Notes: generated by a model not told the origin, from the letters alone. A stretch of 64,000 bases of DNA from Marinomonas spartinae (GCF_016461715.1 NZ_JAEMUI010000007.1:101814-165813), one strand, 5' to 3'. Positions 30,163-39,200 are shown, counted from the stretch's first letter. A program made the numbers and translations.

Positions 30163-30522
30163 ATGAAAAAAACGGATAAAAAAATTGAGAAGACCCTAAG
30201 AGAAGCGTTAACTGCCGTTTGTGATGAAGCCTTGGGTACGATTAAGGGCTTTATATGGTTGACGCACTTGGTCAACTTCGATGTGTTCCCCCAATCGTTA
30301 AAAATCGTTTGTGTATTTGAAACCGACGATGAACTAAAGCAAGCTTTAGACGCGCAACAAAATGTCTTCTTTTACGATCACATTCAAGCACAGTTAAGTG
30401 TTGTGAATATTAAAATAAAAAACATTCATTCCCATGTATTTTTTGATAGTGAAGAAACATGTCAACGTTTGCACGATGGCAAATGGGAAGAGCGCTTTAA
30501 GCGGCTGTCTACGCTGCATTAA
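30163..30522 (+). CDS. hypothetical protein
   Basis: A 119-aa protein with no recognised domain. The N-terminus is Lys-rich and helical (KKTDKKIEKTLREALTAV). The middle has GFIWLTHLVNFDVFPQSLKIVCVFET, which looks like beta strands around a helix. No signal or membrane segment is visible. Similar proteins are often labelled Fis-like, but I see no helix-turn-helix to support that. The start could also be the ATG at 30148. It lies 29 bp before the dioxygenase gene and may be co-transcribed with it. Confidence 0.65.
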   Translation: MKKTDKKIEKTLREALTAVCDEALGTIKGFIWLTHLVNFDVFPQSLKIVCVFETDDELKQALDAQQNVFFYDHIQAQLSVVNIKIKNIHSHVFFDSEETCQRLHDGKWEERFKRLSTLH

Positions 30523-30551
30523 AGTAACTAGGTTTTGAGACAAAGGTCACT

Positions 30552-31418
30552 ATGACGGATTCGACTGATAACAAACTCACCATCACGCCGTTAGCAGATT
30601 CACTGGGGGCTCTCATTGAGGGCGTTAACTTGGCTGAGTTGAACGACACGGTTTTTGACCCGCTTTATCAGGCTTTTTTACGCTACAAAGTCATATTCTT
30701 TCGTGATCAAAAACTGTCGCCGGAAGCGCATTTAGCCCTCGGTAAACGCTTTGGTGAGTTAGAGCCTGCCCATCCTTTTTTCCCTCATTTAGCGGAGTTT
30801 GATCAAGTTGTCGTTATCGAAACCTCTCGCGGAAACCCACCTGGCGAGAGTTTTTGGCACACGGACATGACTTGGCAGAAAACCCCTCCTAAATGCTCTA
30901 TCTTGCATGCTCAACACGTTCCGCCCAAAGGGGGCGATACCATTTGGTGCAATATGGCGGCGGTGTTTGCCAGCTTAGCAAAAGACGAACAAAACAGGCT
31001 TCGTTCCATGGCGGCCATTCATGGGTTACATGCCTTTGCAGGCAGCCGCTACGACGACATAGACGAGGCGGGTAACAGCCGAGTGGCGCAAAAATCTCAA
31101 GCTTACCCACTGATTGTTCGTCCGATGGTGACTTGTCATTCAGAAACCCAAGAAGACGTTCTGTTTATTAATGAGCAGTTCACTCGCTCAATTGCTGATT
31201 TGAGCCATGCAGAAAGCCAAACCTTGTTAGAGCGGCTCTTTGCCGTTGCGCGTCAGTCTGAGTTTCATGTCCGTTTCCAGTGGCAAGCGGGTTCAGTGGC
31301 TATTTGGGATAATAGAGTCACTCAGCATTTTGCCGTGACAGATTATGACGATCAACCAAGAAGGCTGCATCGCGTGACGGTGCAAGGGGATTGCGATTAT
31401 CTCAAAACCGTTTATTAA
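30552..31418 (+). CDS. TauD/TfdA-family 2-oxoglutarate dioxygenase
   Basis: A 288-aa Fe(II)/2-oxoglutarate-dependent dioxygenase. The metal-binding triad is visible: HTD in SFWHTDMTWQ (about residue 104) and the distal His in RVTQHFAVTDY; the 2-oxoglutarate Arg is in RRLHRVTVQGD. The family hydroxylates taurine, 2,4-D, sulfates and related acids to release sulfur or other groups. The substrate is undetermined, and no transporter gene is adjacent. Confidence 0.9.
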   Translation: MTDSTDNKLTITPLADSLGALIEGVNLAELNDTVFDPLYQAFLRYKVIFFRDQKLSPEAHLALGKRFGELEPAHPFFPHLAEFDQVVVIETSRGNPPGESFWHTDMTWQKTPPKCSILHAQHVPPKGGDTIWCNMAAVFASLAKDEQNRLRSMAAIHGLHAFAGSRYDDIDEAGNSRVAQKSQAYPLIVRPMVTCHSETQEDVLFINEQFTRSIADLSHAESQTLLERLFAVARQSEFHVRFQWQAGSVAIWDNRVTQHFAVTDYDDQPRRLHRVTVQGDCDYLKTVY

Positions 31419-31560
31419 CGTCGCTTTTAAAACACTTTCCACTCGAACTAAAATGAGGTTGGGGGTATATTGTGACGCATATGTTCACATTGTGTGAGCA
31501 TTTTTTATGAAACAGTCCATTTCACGATGGCTTTGTAGGATGAACCATGGGAGTTAAGCA

Positions 31561-32454
31561 ATGCAGACTTTAAAACTTCGTTCTTTTGTTGTTTCCACCG
31601 CGTTAGTTATAGGTAGCTGTATGGTGCTGCCTAGTTGGGCAGATGAAACCAGTAGCGATACTAAAGCGCTAAATGCGCAAATAGCTGAATCCCCCATGCC
31701 AAATGAAGCAAGCTATGACACCAAAGATTTAAATGAACAGTTGGTGATGGCGAACTTGTGGGTACAAGCATCAGGCGAATATAAAGCATTGGCTTACCAA
31801 GCGTTTAACCTCGCGAAAATGCAGCTAGATAACTACCTTGCCCATCATAAAGGTAAGAAAAGAGTCGCCGTCATCGTGGATGCCGATGAAACCATTTTAG
31901 ACAACAGTGCTTACGAGTCTTGGTTAATTGGTAAAAATCAAAGCTACTCAAGTAAAACTTGGGGGCAATGGATGAATGCTGCAGAAGCTAAAGCCATTCC
32001 TGGTTCAGTTGCCTTTTTACAATACGCGGCGAAAAAAGGGGTTGGTGTCTTTTACATTACCAACCGCAAAGAAAGCAGTCGTAATGCTACCATGAAAAAT
32101 TTGCGTGAATTAGGCTTCCCACAAGTAACCAACTCGCATGTATTGCTTCGCTCTGACACCAGTAATAAAGAGCCGCGTCGTCTAGAAGTTGAAAAACACT
32201 ACGATGTTGCTTTGTTGATGGGGGATAACCTAAATGACTTCTCCAAAGACTTTAAAACCAAAACGCTAGAGCAAACCTATGCGGCGGTAGAGAAGGATAA
32301 GAATTTATTTGGCACCAAATTTATTATGCTTCCTAACCCAACCTATGGTGATTGGGAAGGCAAGGTTTACAACAATGACTGGGGCGCTTCTGCAGCAGAG
32401 AAAGACAAAATGCGCAAAGCGCATTTGCATGCTTGGCACCCTAAAGGTGAATAA
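31561..32454 (+). CDS. e(P4)-type acid phosphatase / 5'-nucleotidase
   Basis: A 297-aa HAD-superfamily class C acid phosphatase. The catalytic motif is VIVDADETILDN (about residue 102), with ITNRKESS and LLMGDNLNDFS as later HAD motifs. The N-terminus is a signal peptide; VIGSC could be a lipobox, as in lipoprotein e(P4), but cleavage after PSWA is also possible. Two similar short blocks follow the signal (SSDTKALNAQ and SYDTKDLNEQ). It dephosphorylates nucleotides in the periplasm for uptake. GGGAG lies 7 bases before the ATG. Confidence 0.92.
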   Translation: MQTLKLRSFVVSTALVIGSCMVLPSWADETSSDTKALNAQIAESPMPNEASYDTKDLNEQLVMANLWVQASGEYKALAYQAFNLAKMQLDNYLAHHKGKKRVAVIVDADETILDNSAYESWLIGKNQSYSSKTWGQWMNAAEAKAIPGSVAFLQYAAKKGVGVFYITNRKESSRNATMKNLRELGFPQVTNSHVLLRSDTSNKEPRRLEVEKHYDVALLMGDNLNDFSKDFKTKTLEQTYAAVEKDKNLFGTKFIMLPNPTYGDWEGKVYNNDWGASAAEKDKMRKAHLHAWHPKGE

Positions 32455-32505
32455 GGCTTTGTTTAACCTCTAAGGCGTTTTTAAATGCCACAGAGTTAAA
32501 TAACG

Positions 32506-32554
32506 AAAAACGGCTTAATGGCTTCTTAATGTGAGGTAGTTAAGTCGTTTTTTT
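32506..32554 (+). terminator. terminator after the e(P4) phosphatase
   Basis: A 13-bp stem AAAAACGGCTTAA/TTAAGTCGTTTTT (one G-U pair), a 21-base loop and a 7-T run. Confidence 0.8.
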
Positions 32555-32701
32555 ATGCAGATGGCTTATACCAGATAAATGGTAAAGCGAGTGTGCAAAA
32601 ACAAATAATGAAAAAGAGGTAAAGTGTAAAGGTATCCCCATTAATAGGCTATTTACGATAATCTTAATAAATTAATTTATTGACGTGTTGAGGAGTAATG
32701 A

Positions 32702-33685
32702 GTGACCGTAAAAACGATGATGTTGACGGGTGGGCTTGTCTTAGCCATGTTGCTGGGAATCAGTCAGGCCAATGCGGCCCCCACACAGCCAAAAGATGGC
32801 TTTACGCGTCGTGAAGCGACATTCTTTACCACTATTCAGGTCAATAATAGCGAGTCTTTACCCCTAGTCGATAGAATCACCCGTTTAAGCTCCATCTTGC
32901 TTGGCGCTCCATATGCCGATGGGGCGTTGGGCGAAGGCAGCGAGGGGTTATTTGATCAAGATCCGCTTTATCGCTTCGATGAATTTGACTGTACTACCTA
33001 TGTGGAAACGGTTTTAGCGGGGGCGTTATCCAATAGTCCGAGTGACTTTTTAACCAACCTAGACCATATACGCTACAAAGATGGTGATGTAGCTTTTGTC
33101 AAAAGAAATCATTTTCCAAGTGCCGATTGGTTTCCCAATAATCGTAATATCCTGACTGACATCACCAAAAAAATAGCAGGAAAACAAACCAAAGAAGCCA
33201 GAGCCGTTATTGATAAAAAATCATGGTATCGACACATGACCATGGACAATTTGCAATTAACGTCTGCCAATGAGGCTCAAAAGCGATTATTCCTGCATGC
33301 CCTTCACCACGCAGGGGATGGGTTTAAACCACAAATTGCCAAAATAGACTACGTCCCCCTTACCGCTTTATTCGTCCCGGTTAAAAACAACTCAGGTCAG
33401 GTAGTCGGCAGTAAAGTTAACCTTGCCATACTGAAAAAAATTCCCACAGGAAGCATCATCAGCATGATTCGTCCTAACTGGAATTTGAAAAAAGTGATTG
33501 GCACCAACATGAATGTCTCCCATCAAGCCATTTTGGTGCGTAAAGAAGGAAAACTCTATCTACGTCATGCCAGTGAAATTAAAGGCAAAGTAGTGGATCA
33601 AAACTTTGTACGATACTTATTCCACTACCGAAACAGCCCCACATTAAAAGGCTTTAATGTGGCCGTATTAAAGGCAAATTCTTAA
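32702..33685 (+). CDS. DUF1460 family, periplasmic amidase-like protein
   Basis: A 327-aa exported protein with a signal peptide of about 25 residues (ends ANA|AP). It has the DUF1460 (N-acetylmuramoyl-L-alanine amidase-like, NlpC/P60-related) core: LLGAPYADGALGEG, then RFDEFDCTTYVETVLAGA with the presumed catalytic Cys, and VSHQAILVRKEGKLYLRHAS with the His. The role is probably in peptidoglycan or muropeptide handling. The start is GTG with AGGAG upstream. Confidence 0.88.
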   Translation: MTVKTMMLTGGLVLAMLLGISQANAAPTQPKDGFTRREATFFTTIQVNNSESLPLVDRITRLSSILLGAPYADGALGEGSEGLFDQDPLYRFDEFDCTTYVETVLAGALSNSPSDFLTNLDHIRYKDGDVAFVKRNHFPSADWFPNNRNILTDITKKIAGKQTKEARAVIDKKSWYRHMTMDNLQLTSANEAQKRLFLHALHHAGDGFKPQIAKIDYVPLTALFVPVKNNSGQVVGSKVNLAILKKIPTGSIISMIRPNWNLKKVIGTNMNVSHQAILVRKEGKLYLRHASEIKGKVVDQNFVRYLFHYRNSPTLKGFNVAVLKANS

Positions 33686-33805
33686 ATCTGCGGGTATTCA
33701 ATTCGATGGAATAGCATTGTGCTTCGTAAATTCGGTTATTTTATTGTCACTTGGTAAGGCGTTATGCCTCCTCCGATAAGCACAGCTGATTAGAAGGACT
33801 GACTT

Positions 33806-34588
33806 TTGGATGATTTTTACTTGGATCAAAAGGGGTTAGCCGCCTACTTTGAGATGCAATGGTTAGATAAACTTCGAGAAAGTGGCGTTACCGAGCCATT
33901 AGAAAGTCAGTCTAAGTCTGTTCCAGATTCGTTTATAGTGTCTGAACACTCGAAAAAAGTATCCCACTTTATTGCAGATGTTGTCGGCAATGAAAACGCA
34001 TCGCCGACGGAGGTTTTAGAAGTCGGTCCCGCCCTTGGTCGAAATTGTTATGAGCTCATTCAATGCTTTCCAAGCATTCATTCCATTACGGTTGTCGAGC
34101 CATCAAATCGATTGTTATCGAATTTTAAGCGCATACTTATTGACGGTGTTAAGTGCGAATTTCCCTACATTAAAAGTTTGAAGGCGTTAGGACAGTTGAG
34201 TTTTGATACTTCATCAATTGCCGCTCGCTGTGAACACGTAAACTTTACTCTATTGGAGCGTCCTTTTTCTCGTGGAATGCTTGAAGAACAGTTTGATTTA
34301 GCAATTTGCTTAAATGTTCTAGACCAATGTGAGTCTCCTAAAACCTTAGTTGATGCATTAAAAGAAGCGACGGTTTTAAATGGCATCTTGTTTGTATCTT
34401 GTTCCTACCAATGGAACAAAAAGCATTTAAAAGATGAAAATGAGGCTGTTGATGATATTAATGATTACTTTGATCATGGATGGGTAAAACTGTCTGAAAA
34501 AGAAATTGAGTATAAAGTTAGGTATAACGAAAGGTATTCATTACTGTTTCTATCACACATAGTCGCTTATAAAAAAATTAGTTCATAA
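33806..34588 (+). CDS. class I SAM-dependent methyltransferase-like protein
   Basis: A 260-aa protein with a Rossmann methyltransferase pattern: VLEVGPALGRNCYELI (motif I, about 70) followed by SITVVEPSNRLLSNF, and a later DLAICLNVLDQC. The start is TTG with GAAGGA 7 bases upstream. It is the first of a run of small unrelated same-strand genes reaching 39,200. The acceptor is unknown. Confidence 0.75.
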   Translation: MDDFYLDQKGLAAYFEMQWLDKLRESGVTEPLESQSKSVPDSFIVSEHSKKVSHFIADVVGNENASPTEVLEVGPALGRNCYELIQCFPSIHSITVVEPSNRLLSNFKRILIDGVKCEFPYIKSLKALGQLSFDTSSIAARCEHVNFTLLERPFSRGMLEEQFDLAICLNVLDQCESPKTLVDALKEATVLNGILFVSCSYQWNKKHLKDENEAVDDINDYFDHGWVKLSEKEIEYKVRYNERYSLLFLSHIVAYKKISS

Positions 34589-34627
34589 CCATTAGCCGTA
34601 AGCCCATAACAAGTGGATAGGTTCAGT

Positions 34628-35164
34628 ATGATGAGTGACGTTTCTGTCGGTATCAGACCTGCTAGAGAGGATGAACTGACGTTTATTTTTTCGCTGATAA
34701 CAAAGCATGACGAATGGACTCAATTTAATGCACCGTATTTTCCCTATTCCCATCCATCCCTAGACCAGTTTGAAAAAACGTCCTTTCAAAGGTTATTGAG
34801 TGGTTTAGATTTACAGTTAATTACCGTGAATGATATTCCAGTTGGAACCGTGAACTGCTACTGGGAATGTGAGGAAACGCGTTGGCTTGAAGCGGGCATT
34901 GTCATTTATGACTCGAATTATTGGGGAAAGGGCATTGCTGCGATTGCGGTTCCTTTATGGGTCTCGTATCTCTTTCAAACGAAAGACATTGAGCGAGTAG
35001 GAATGACGACATGGTCGGGTAATCCTCGCATGATGTCATTGGCTCTGAAACTCGGTTTTCAGCAAGAAGCACGCTTGCGTAAAGTTCGTTACTATGACGG
35101 CAAGTATTATGATTCGGTCAAATATGGTGTATTGCGTTCTGAGTGGCAAGCACGCCGTAAATAA
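34628..35164 (+). CDS. GNAT N-acetyltransferase (RimJ/RimL-like)
   Basis: A 178-aa GNAT protein: VGIRPAREDELTFIF at the N-terminus, acetyl-CoA loop around SNYWGKGIAAIAVPLWVSY, and the C-terminal MMSLALKLGFQQEARLRKVRYYDGKYYDSVKYGVL typical of the RimL branch (the key elements are NPRMMSLALKLGF and YYDSVKYG). The ATG at 34628 fits better than the upstream GTG (34613). Confidence 0.85.
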   Translation: MMSDVSVGIRPAREDELTFIFSLITKHDEWTQFNAPYFPYSHPSLDQFEKTSFQRLLSGLDLQLITVNDIPVGTVNCYWECEETRWLEAGIVIYDSNYWGKGIAAIAVPLWVSYLFQTKDIERVGMTTWSGNPRMMSLALKLGFQQEARLRKVRYYDGKYYDSVKYGVLRSEWQARRK

Positions 35165-35215
35165 AGTGTTTAAGAGTAACACCTTAGACAAAATATTTTG
35201 TACAGGAGTTATACT

Positions 35216-35326
35216 TTGATTGAAACGTCTCGACTGCTGCTTAGAAAACCAAATCCAGAGGACTTCGACATTATCAGCGAGATCCTTTCGTCTTGCGTTA
35301 TCAATTGGCTCGTTGATGAATATTAG
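35216..35326 (+). pseudogene. truncated GNAT acetyltransferase (N-terminal fragment)
   Basis: A 36-codon frame starting TTG with AGGAG 8 bases upstream encodes IETSRLLLRKPNPEDFDIISEIL, the classic first strand-helix of a RimJ/RimL-type acetyltransferase. It then runs into unrelated sequence and stops. The ribosome site is intact but the acetyl-CoA domain is missing, so this is a remnant. The join falls at SSC/VINW, near TTGCGTTATC, which resembles an attC core end. Confidence 0.65.
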
Positions 35327-35428
35327 TAAATGAAAAATAGTATAGTTTTTGCCTGATTCCACGTTAACGAATGCACTCGTAGCTAAGTTTTGTATTATTC
35401 AATCATTCAAATTTTTCCGGTAGGAGTT

Positions 35429-35977
35429 ATGAAGAGAATTAACATTGTGGGTACCAGTGGGAGTGGCAAATCCACCGTGGGTCGTATGTTAGCAACGAAA
35501 TTAGGTTACCCATATCTTGAAATGGACGCTATGTTCTGGAAGCCAGACTGGCAGGAATCTACCGATGAAGAATTCTTTGCCAAGCTTGAACATCAACTTC
35601 TTCAAGAAAAATGGGTGTTAGACGGTAACTACCATAGAACCGCTCCAATCAAATGGGTAAATGTTGATACTGTCCTATGGGTTGACTATTCGTTTACTCG
35701 AACGCTTTATCAAGCTGTAAAGCGGGCGTTCCTTCGCTCGTTGTCCAAACAAGAATTGTGGGACAAAACCGGAAATGTCGAAACGTTTAGTAAGGTGTTC
35801 TTCAGTAAGGATTCTATTATTTTGTGGACACTGAAAACGTACAAAAAGAATCGTATTCGCTACGCAGAAATGATCAATGATCCTAAGTATGGTCATATCA
35901 AATTCGTTCGTATTAGAAGCCCCAAAAAGGCTAAGCAGTTTGTAGATGGGCTGCGCATACCACAAGGCATTTCATAA
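35429..35977 (+). CDS. P-loop kinase-like ATPase (topology-modulation/FlaR type)
   Basis: A 182-aa P-loop NTPase with Walker A GTSGSGKSTVG (about residue 8) directly after the first strand, DAMFWKPDW, VLDGNYHR and an LRSLSKQELW-rich lid. This is the pattern of proteins called DNA topology modulation protein FlaR or adenylate-kinase-related; true substrates are unknown. The frame is open from 35390, but homologous sequence begins at MKRINIVG and GGAG sits just before it. Confidence 0.8.
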   Translation: MKRINIVGTSGSGKSTVGRMLATKLGYPYLEMDAMFWKPDWQESTDEEFFAKLEHQLLQEKWVLDGNYHRTAPIKWVNVDTVLWVDYSFTRTLYQAVKRAFLRSLSKQELWDKTGNVETFSKVFFSKDSIILWTLKTYKKNRIRYAEMINDPKYGHIKFVRIRSPKKAKQFVDGLRIPQGIS

Positions 35978-36065
35978 ATTCTTGGAGAAATAACTAACGG
36001 CCCTATTTAACAAGCTGTTTGTACTTTGATGTTGTTGTTATGGGGCGAGCGAAGGAAGAGAATTC

Positions 36066-36536
36066 ATGGAACATTTATTTTTCATAGAAGAGTCTGTCGC
36101 TGGCAGGTGTGGTCCCGACAAACAGATGTGGGATCTAGAAGCGCTGAAGCGGCAAAATATCGTTGCCATTCTTTCGGTAAACGACGGAGAGATGGTTCAT
36201 GTTTCAAGGTTAACCGCATTGGGGATGTCTTATGGACATATACCATTGTCGAGTAACGCGCCCGCCAAAGAGGGGGATGTTGAGCTTTGTTTGACGTCTT
36301 TGCCTCGTATTATCAATTTTATAGATCACCACAAAAAACGTGGTATCGTGCTTGTTCATTGTCGATCAGGTAAAGATCGAACCGGCTTAGCGTTAGCCGC
36401 TTATCTTATTAAGTCGAAAGGCTATGAGGTTAATCAGGCGATTGAGGCGGTCAAAAGCGTACGAGACATTGCTTTTAGCGCGCCGAAGTGGGATGAATTT
36501 TCGGTCGTTGTCCTTAGCGCACTGAAAAAGGCATAA
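36066..36536 (+). CDS. dual-specificity protein phosphatase
   Basis: A 156-aa cysteine phosphatase with the CX5R signature LVHCRSGKDRTGLALA (about residue 98) and an upstream general-acid region (about 65). A short DSP without extra domains. GGAAGAG lies 6 bases before the ATG. It may act on phosphoproteins or phosphoinositide-like molecules. It is another small stand-alone gene in the 33.8-39.2 kb run. Confidence 0.85.
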   Translation: MEHLFFIEESVAGRCGPDKQMWDLEALKRQNIVAILSVNDGEMVHVSRLTALGMSYGHIPLSSNAPAKEGDVELCLTSLPRIINFIDHHKKRGIVLVHCRSGKDRTGLALAAYLIKSKGYEVNQAIEAVKSVRDIAFSAPKWDEFSVVVLSALKKA

Positions 36537-36599
36537 CAAATTGGTCGTAAATAGCGGCAGATGACCTTTGACCAAATTAGAGAGTATGGAGTTGAAATA

Positions 36600-37067
36600 A
36601 TGATGGAAGAGAGACATAAAGTATTTTTAGAACAATATTTTAGCTCTTTACCCCGTGACCTTGCTGAAAAATACACCTCTTTTAGTGCCGATTACTTTTG
36701 CTCAGACGAACACAATGCCAATATCTGTGCGGATTTAATTCTGCGTGGTGAGAAACGAGCATCCTGTAGCATGGATTATTGGTATAGCCACGAGGGAGAG
36801 CCCATGCCAGTAGTGGGTCATCTTCAGGTTGTGACGAACTGGCAAGGCGATCCAGTGTGCATCATAGAAATTACATCCGTTTCTAAGTGTCAGTACAACG
36901 AAGTGACGCCAGAATTTGCCGCATCGGAAGGGGAAGGTGACAAAACATTGGCATGGTGGCGAGAGGCCCATTGGGCGTTTTTCTCGCTAGAGTGCGAAGC
37001 GTTAGGTATCAAACCAAAGGACGATATGCTGCTGGTTTTAGAACGCTTTAAGGTCGTTTACCACTAA
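36600..37067 (+). CDS. ASCH domain protein
   Basis: A 155-aa ASCH-domain protein (PUA-like beta barrel). Landmarks are LILRGEKRASCSMDYWY, PMPVVGHLQVVTNWQGDPVCIIEIT and GDKTLAWWREAHWAFF. ASCH proteins bind RNA or act as small amidohydrolases on N4-acetylcytidine; which applies here is unknown. GGAG lies 8 bases before the ATG at 36600. A TTGGTC/GACCAA inverted repeat preceded by TAACAAA lies just upstream (36536-36580). Confidence 0.82.
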   Translation: MMEERHKVFLEQYFSSLPRDLAEKYTSFSADYFCSDEHNANICADLILRGEKRASCSMDYWYSHEGEPMPVVGHLQVVTNWQGDPVCIIEITSVSKCQYNEVTPEFAASEGEGDKTLAWWREAHWAFFSLECEALGIKPKDDMLLVLERFKVVYH

Positions 37068-37100
37068 CAAAAGATAAGCCTCAAACGTGTGGAGAGTTGG

Positions 37101-37688
37101 ATGGAAGACATCGAAAAAGTTCTTAATTTTATTATTGAAATCGAAAAACTAAAAAATGTACTGCGAAAGACGATGCCCGTTGGTTTGGAGCGTTTTGAAA
37201 ACTCGGCTGAGCATAGTTGGCATGTGTGTATGTCGGCTCTTATGTTTAAAGACTATGCGAATGAGGCGATTAATATTGATCGTGTTATTAAGATGCTATT
37301 GATTCATGATATTGGCGAGATTGATGCGGGAGACACCATCATTTATTCGAGCGAAACAGCGGAATTGAAATCAGCAGAGGCCGCAGGGATGGCTAGGTTG
37401 TTTGCTATGTTACCCGAAGGAATGAGTGCTGAGTTTTTGGCGCTTTGGAACGAATTTGAAGCAGGCGAAACACCCGATGCTCGTTATGCCAAAGCGATAG
37501 ATCGTGTCCCACCATTGCTGCATAACCTGCATGGAAATGGCCATAGTTGGCGAGCTCATGATATATCTCAAGAAAAAATATTGGGCCTTAACGCTCGGAT
37601 TGGGCTGGGCAGTACTGAGCTATGGCACGTCATTAGAAAGCAATTGGAAGAAGCCTTCGAGCAAGGCATTCTTAATAAAGCGTTATAA
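37101..37688 (+). CDS. HD-domain hydrolase (YfbR/nucleotidase-like)
   Basis: A 195-aa HD-superfamily metal hydrolase. Metal ligands are visible in AEHSWHVCMSAL (His), LLIHDIGEIDAGD (HD) and the later AKAIDRVPPLLHN (Asp). This matches the YfbR-like 5'-deoxynucleotidase group. The ATG at 37101 has GGAGAG 4 bases upstream and is preferred to the GTG at 37089. Confidence 0.87.
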   Translation: MEDIEKVLNFIIEIEKLKNVLRKTMPVGLERFENSAEHSWHVCMSALMFKDYANEAINIDRVIKMLLIHDIGEIDAGDTIIYSSETAELKSAEAAGMARLFAMLPEGMSAEFLALWNEFEAGETPDARYAKAIDRVPPLLHNLHGNGHSWRAHDISQEKILGLNARIGLGSTELWHVIRKQLEEAFEQGILNKAL

Positions 37689-37747
37689 ATGATAGCCAAA
37701 GCCTTTTAGAGGTTTGTGGCAAGATTAGATTGCTGGGAGAAAACAGG

Positions 37748-38245
37748 ATGATCAGAGAAATGACGAGGTTGGATTTTGAGTCATTCTGGCCATGTTTTAA
37801 ATCGGTCATTCAGGCTCAAGAAACGTATGCTTTTGACCCAAATATCACCCTAGAAGAGGCCTATAGATTATGGTGTGAACTGCCATTGAAAACCTTTGTG
37901 TTCGTCGAGGGTGAGCAAATTTTAGGCTCCTATTACATCAAGCCTAATGGTATGGGACCAAGCGATCATATTTGTAACTGTGGTTACATGGTTGACTCAA
38001 AGGCGCGAGGAAAAGGCATTGCTCGCCAGCTTTGCGAGCATTCCCAACGTATCGCAATGGAATTGGGGTTTGAGGCAATGCAGTTTAACTCTGTGGTTTC
38101 TACCAACGACGTCGCTGTGGCGTTATGGAAAAAGCTTGGCTTCAACATCATCGGTACCATCCCGTTGGCCTATCGGCATGGCAAACTTGGGTATGTGGAT
38201 TGTTACATTATGCATAAGTCGCTAAATGTAACGATAGGAGAATAA
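37748..38245 (+). CDS. GNAT N-acetyltransferase
   Basis: A 165-aa GNAT protein with the acetyl-CoA loop VDSKARGKGIARQLCEHSQ (Q/RxxGxA type) and the C-terminal ALWKKLGFNIIGTIPLAYRH. The ATG at 37748 has GGGAG 8 bases upstream. It is separated from the next gene (YciI-like) by only 4 bp, so the two probably move and express together. Confidence 0.87.
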   Translation: MIREMTRLDFESFWPCFKSVIQAQETYAFDPNITLEEAYRLWCELPLKTFVFVEGEQILGSYYIKPNGMGPSDHICNCGYMVDSKARGKGIARQLCEHSQRIAMELGFEAMQFNSVVSTNDVAVALWKKLGFNIIGTIPLAYRHGKLGYVDCYIMHKSLNVTIGE

Positions 38246-38249
38246 AATA

Positions 38250-38567
38250 ATGAGCAAGTTTGTCGCGTTGCTTTCAGGAAAAAATAAAAACCTTTTTAGC
38301 GAAGCGTTATTAGGCGAGCATGTTGCACATCTACAGCAGCTTGATGATTCAGGCAAGCTCCACTTATGTGGCCCTTTTAAGGATGATGACTCCGCCATTC
38401 AAATACTGATTGCGGATACCCTAGAAGAGGCGAATCTGCTTATTCAACAAGATCCTTTCGTACAGCATGGGTATTACAAAACCGTGGCGGTTAAAGAACT
38501 GATCGAAGCCAACTCAGGTAATAATTGGCTGACGAATCACCCTCAGACAGAAGAAAAGCGGCGTTAG
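38250..38567 (+). CDS. YciI-like protein
   Basis: A 105-aa ferredoxin-like (dimeric alpha-beta barrel) protein of the YciI family. It starts MSKFVALLSGKN, has HVAHLQQLDDSGKLHLCGPF with the conserved His and Gly-Pro, and LLIQQDPFVQHGYYK near the end (the DPF motif). AGGAG lies 9 bases before the ATG. Its end runs into GGCGTTAGGG, which looks like a recombination-site core. Confidence 0.85.
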   Translation: MSKFVALLSGKNKNLFSEALLGEHVAHLQQLDDSGKLHLCGPFKDDDSAIQILIADTLEEANLLIQQDPFVQHGYYKTVAVKELIEANSGNNWLTNHPQTEEKRR

Positions 38568-38713
38568 GGACCCCACAATGGAGAGTCGACAGTAAGAGGG
38601 TGTTTTTTTCCGCTCCCCATAGATTCTATGGGGAGCTGGCTTTAGTGCAGGGTTTGGGTTCATTCGGCTGTTTATAGCAGGCATTATGCATTTTTAGGAA
38701 AAGAGGAACTAGG

Positions 38714-39200
38714 ATGATTGAAGTAAGGCGAGCAGAGCCGTCAGACGCGAAAGCGGTAAAAAGAATTTATGAGTGTCAAAATGCCTATACCAGCACATTA
38801 CAACTACCGTTTCCCTCCTTGGATACATGGGAAAAACGTTTCCAGAACACGCCAGATCACGTTTATCGATATGTAGCATTAGTAGATGGTGACGTCGTGG
38901 GGGAATTGGGCTTTGAGTTAGGTACTAGCCCGAGACGTCGGTACATTCGGTATGGGGGTAAAAGACGATGCCCAAGGTTTGGGTGTGGGCAGTGCTTTAC
39001 TGAAGACGGCTATTGATTTAGCGGACAACTGGCTCAATTTAAAACGAATCGAATTAACCGTCTATGTGGATAACGAACGAGCAATCACTTTGTACAAAAA
39101 GTTCGGCTTTGAAATTGAAGGTGAGTCCAAGGCGTATGCGTTTAGAAATGGTAGTTTTGTTAACGTCTACCATATGGCTCGCGTTGTTGGGCATATATAA
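38714..39200 (+). pseudogene. GNAT acetyltransferase with frameshift
   Basis: Two overlapping frames together make one GNAT protein of about 160 aa. Frame one (38714-39016) encodes MIEVRRAEPSDAKAVKRIYE up to GELGFELGTSPRRR. The second (open from before 38952 to 39200) continues as TFGMGVKDDAQGLGVGSALL with the acetyl-CoA loop and the C-terminal NERAITLYKKFGFEIEG. The break lies near 38937-38946 and fits loss of about 2 bases from a CGG-CAT-ACA-like stretch. It is a genuine pseudogene or a sequencing error. Confidence 0.8.

Noticed and set aside
31470..31495. CRP-like site before the e(P4) phosphatase
   Set aside because: TGTGA and TCACA arms are present but 9 bases apart instead of 6, so it does not fit the CRP consensus.
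35993..36041. attC site between the P-loop kinase and phosphatase genes
   Set aside because: TAACAAGC and GTTGTTATGG are suggestive, but the stretch is under 50 bp and the arms pair poorly.
38601..38636. Terminator after the YciI gene
   Set aside because: A strong stem (GCTCCCCATAG/CTATGGGGAGC) exists, but the T run precedes it on the plus strand and no T run follows.
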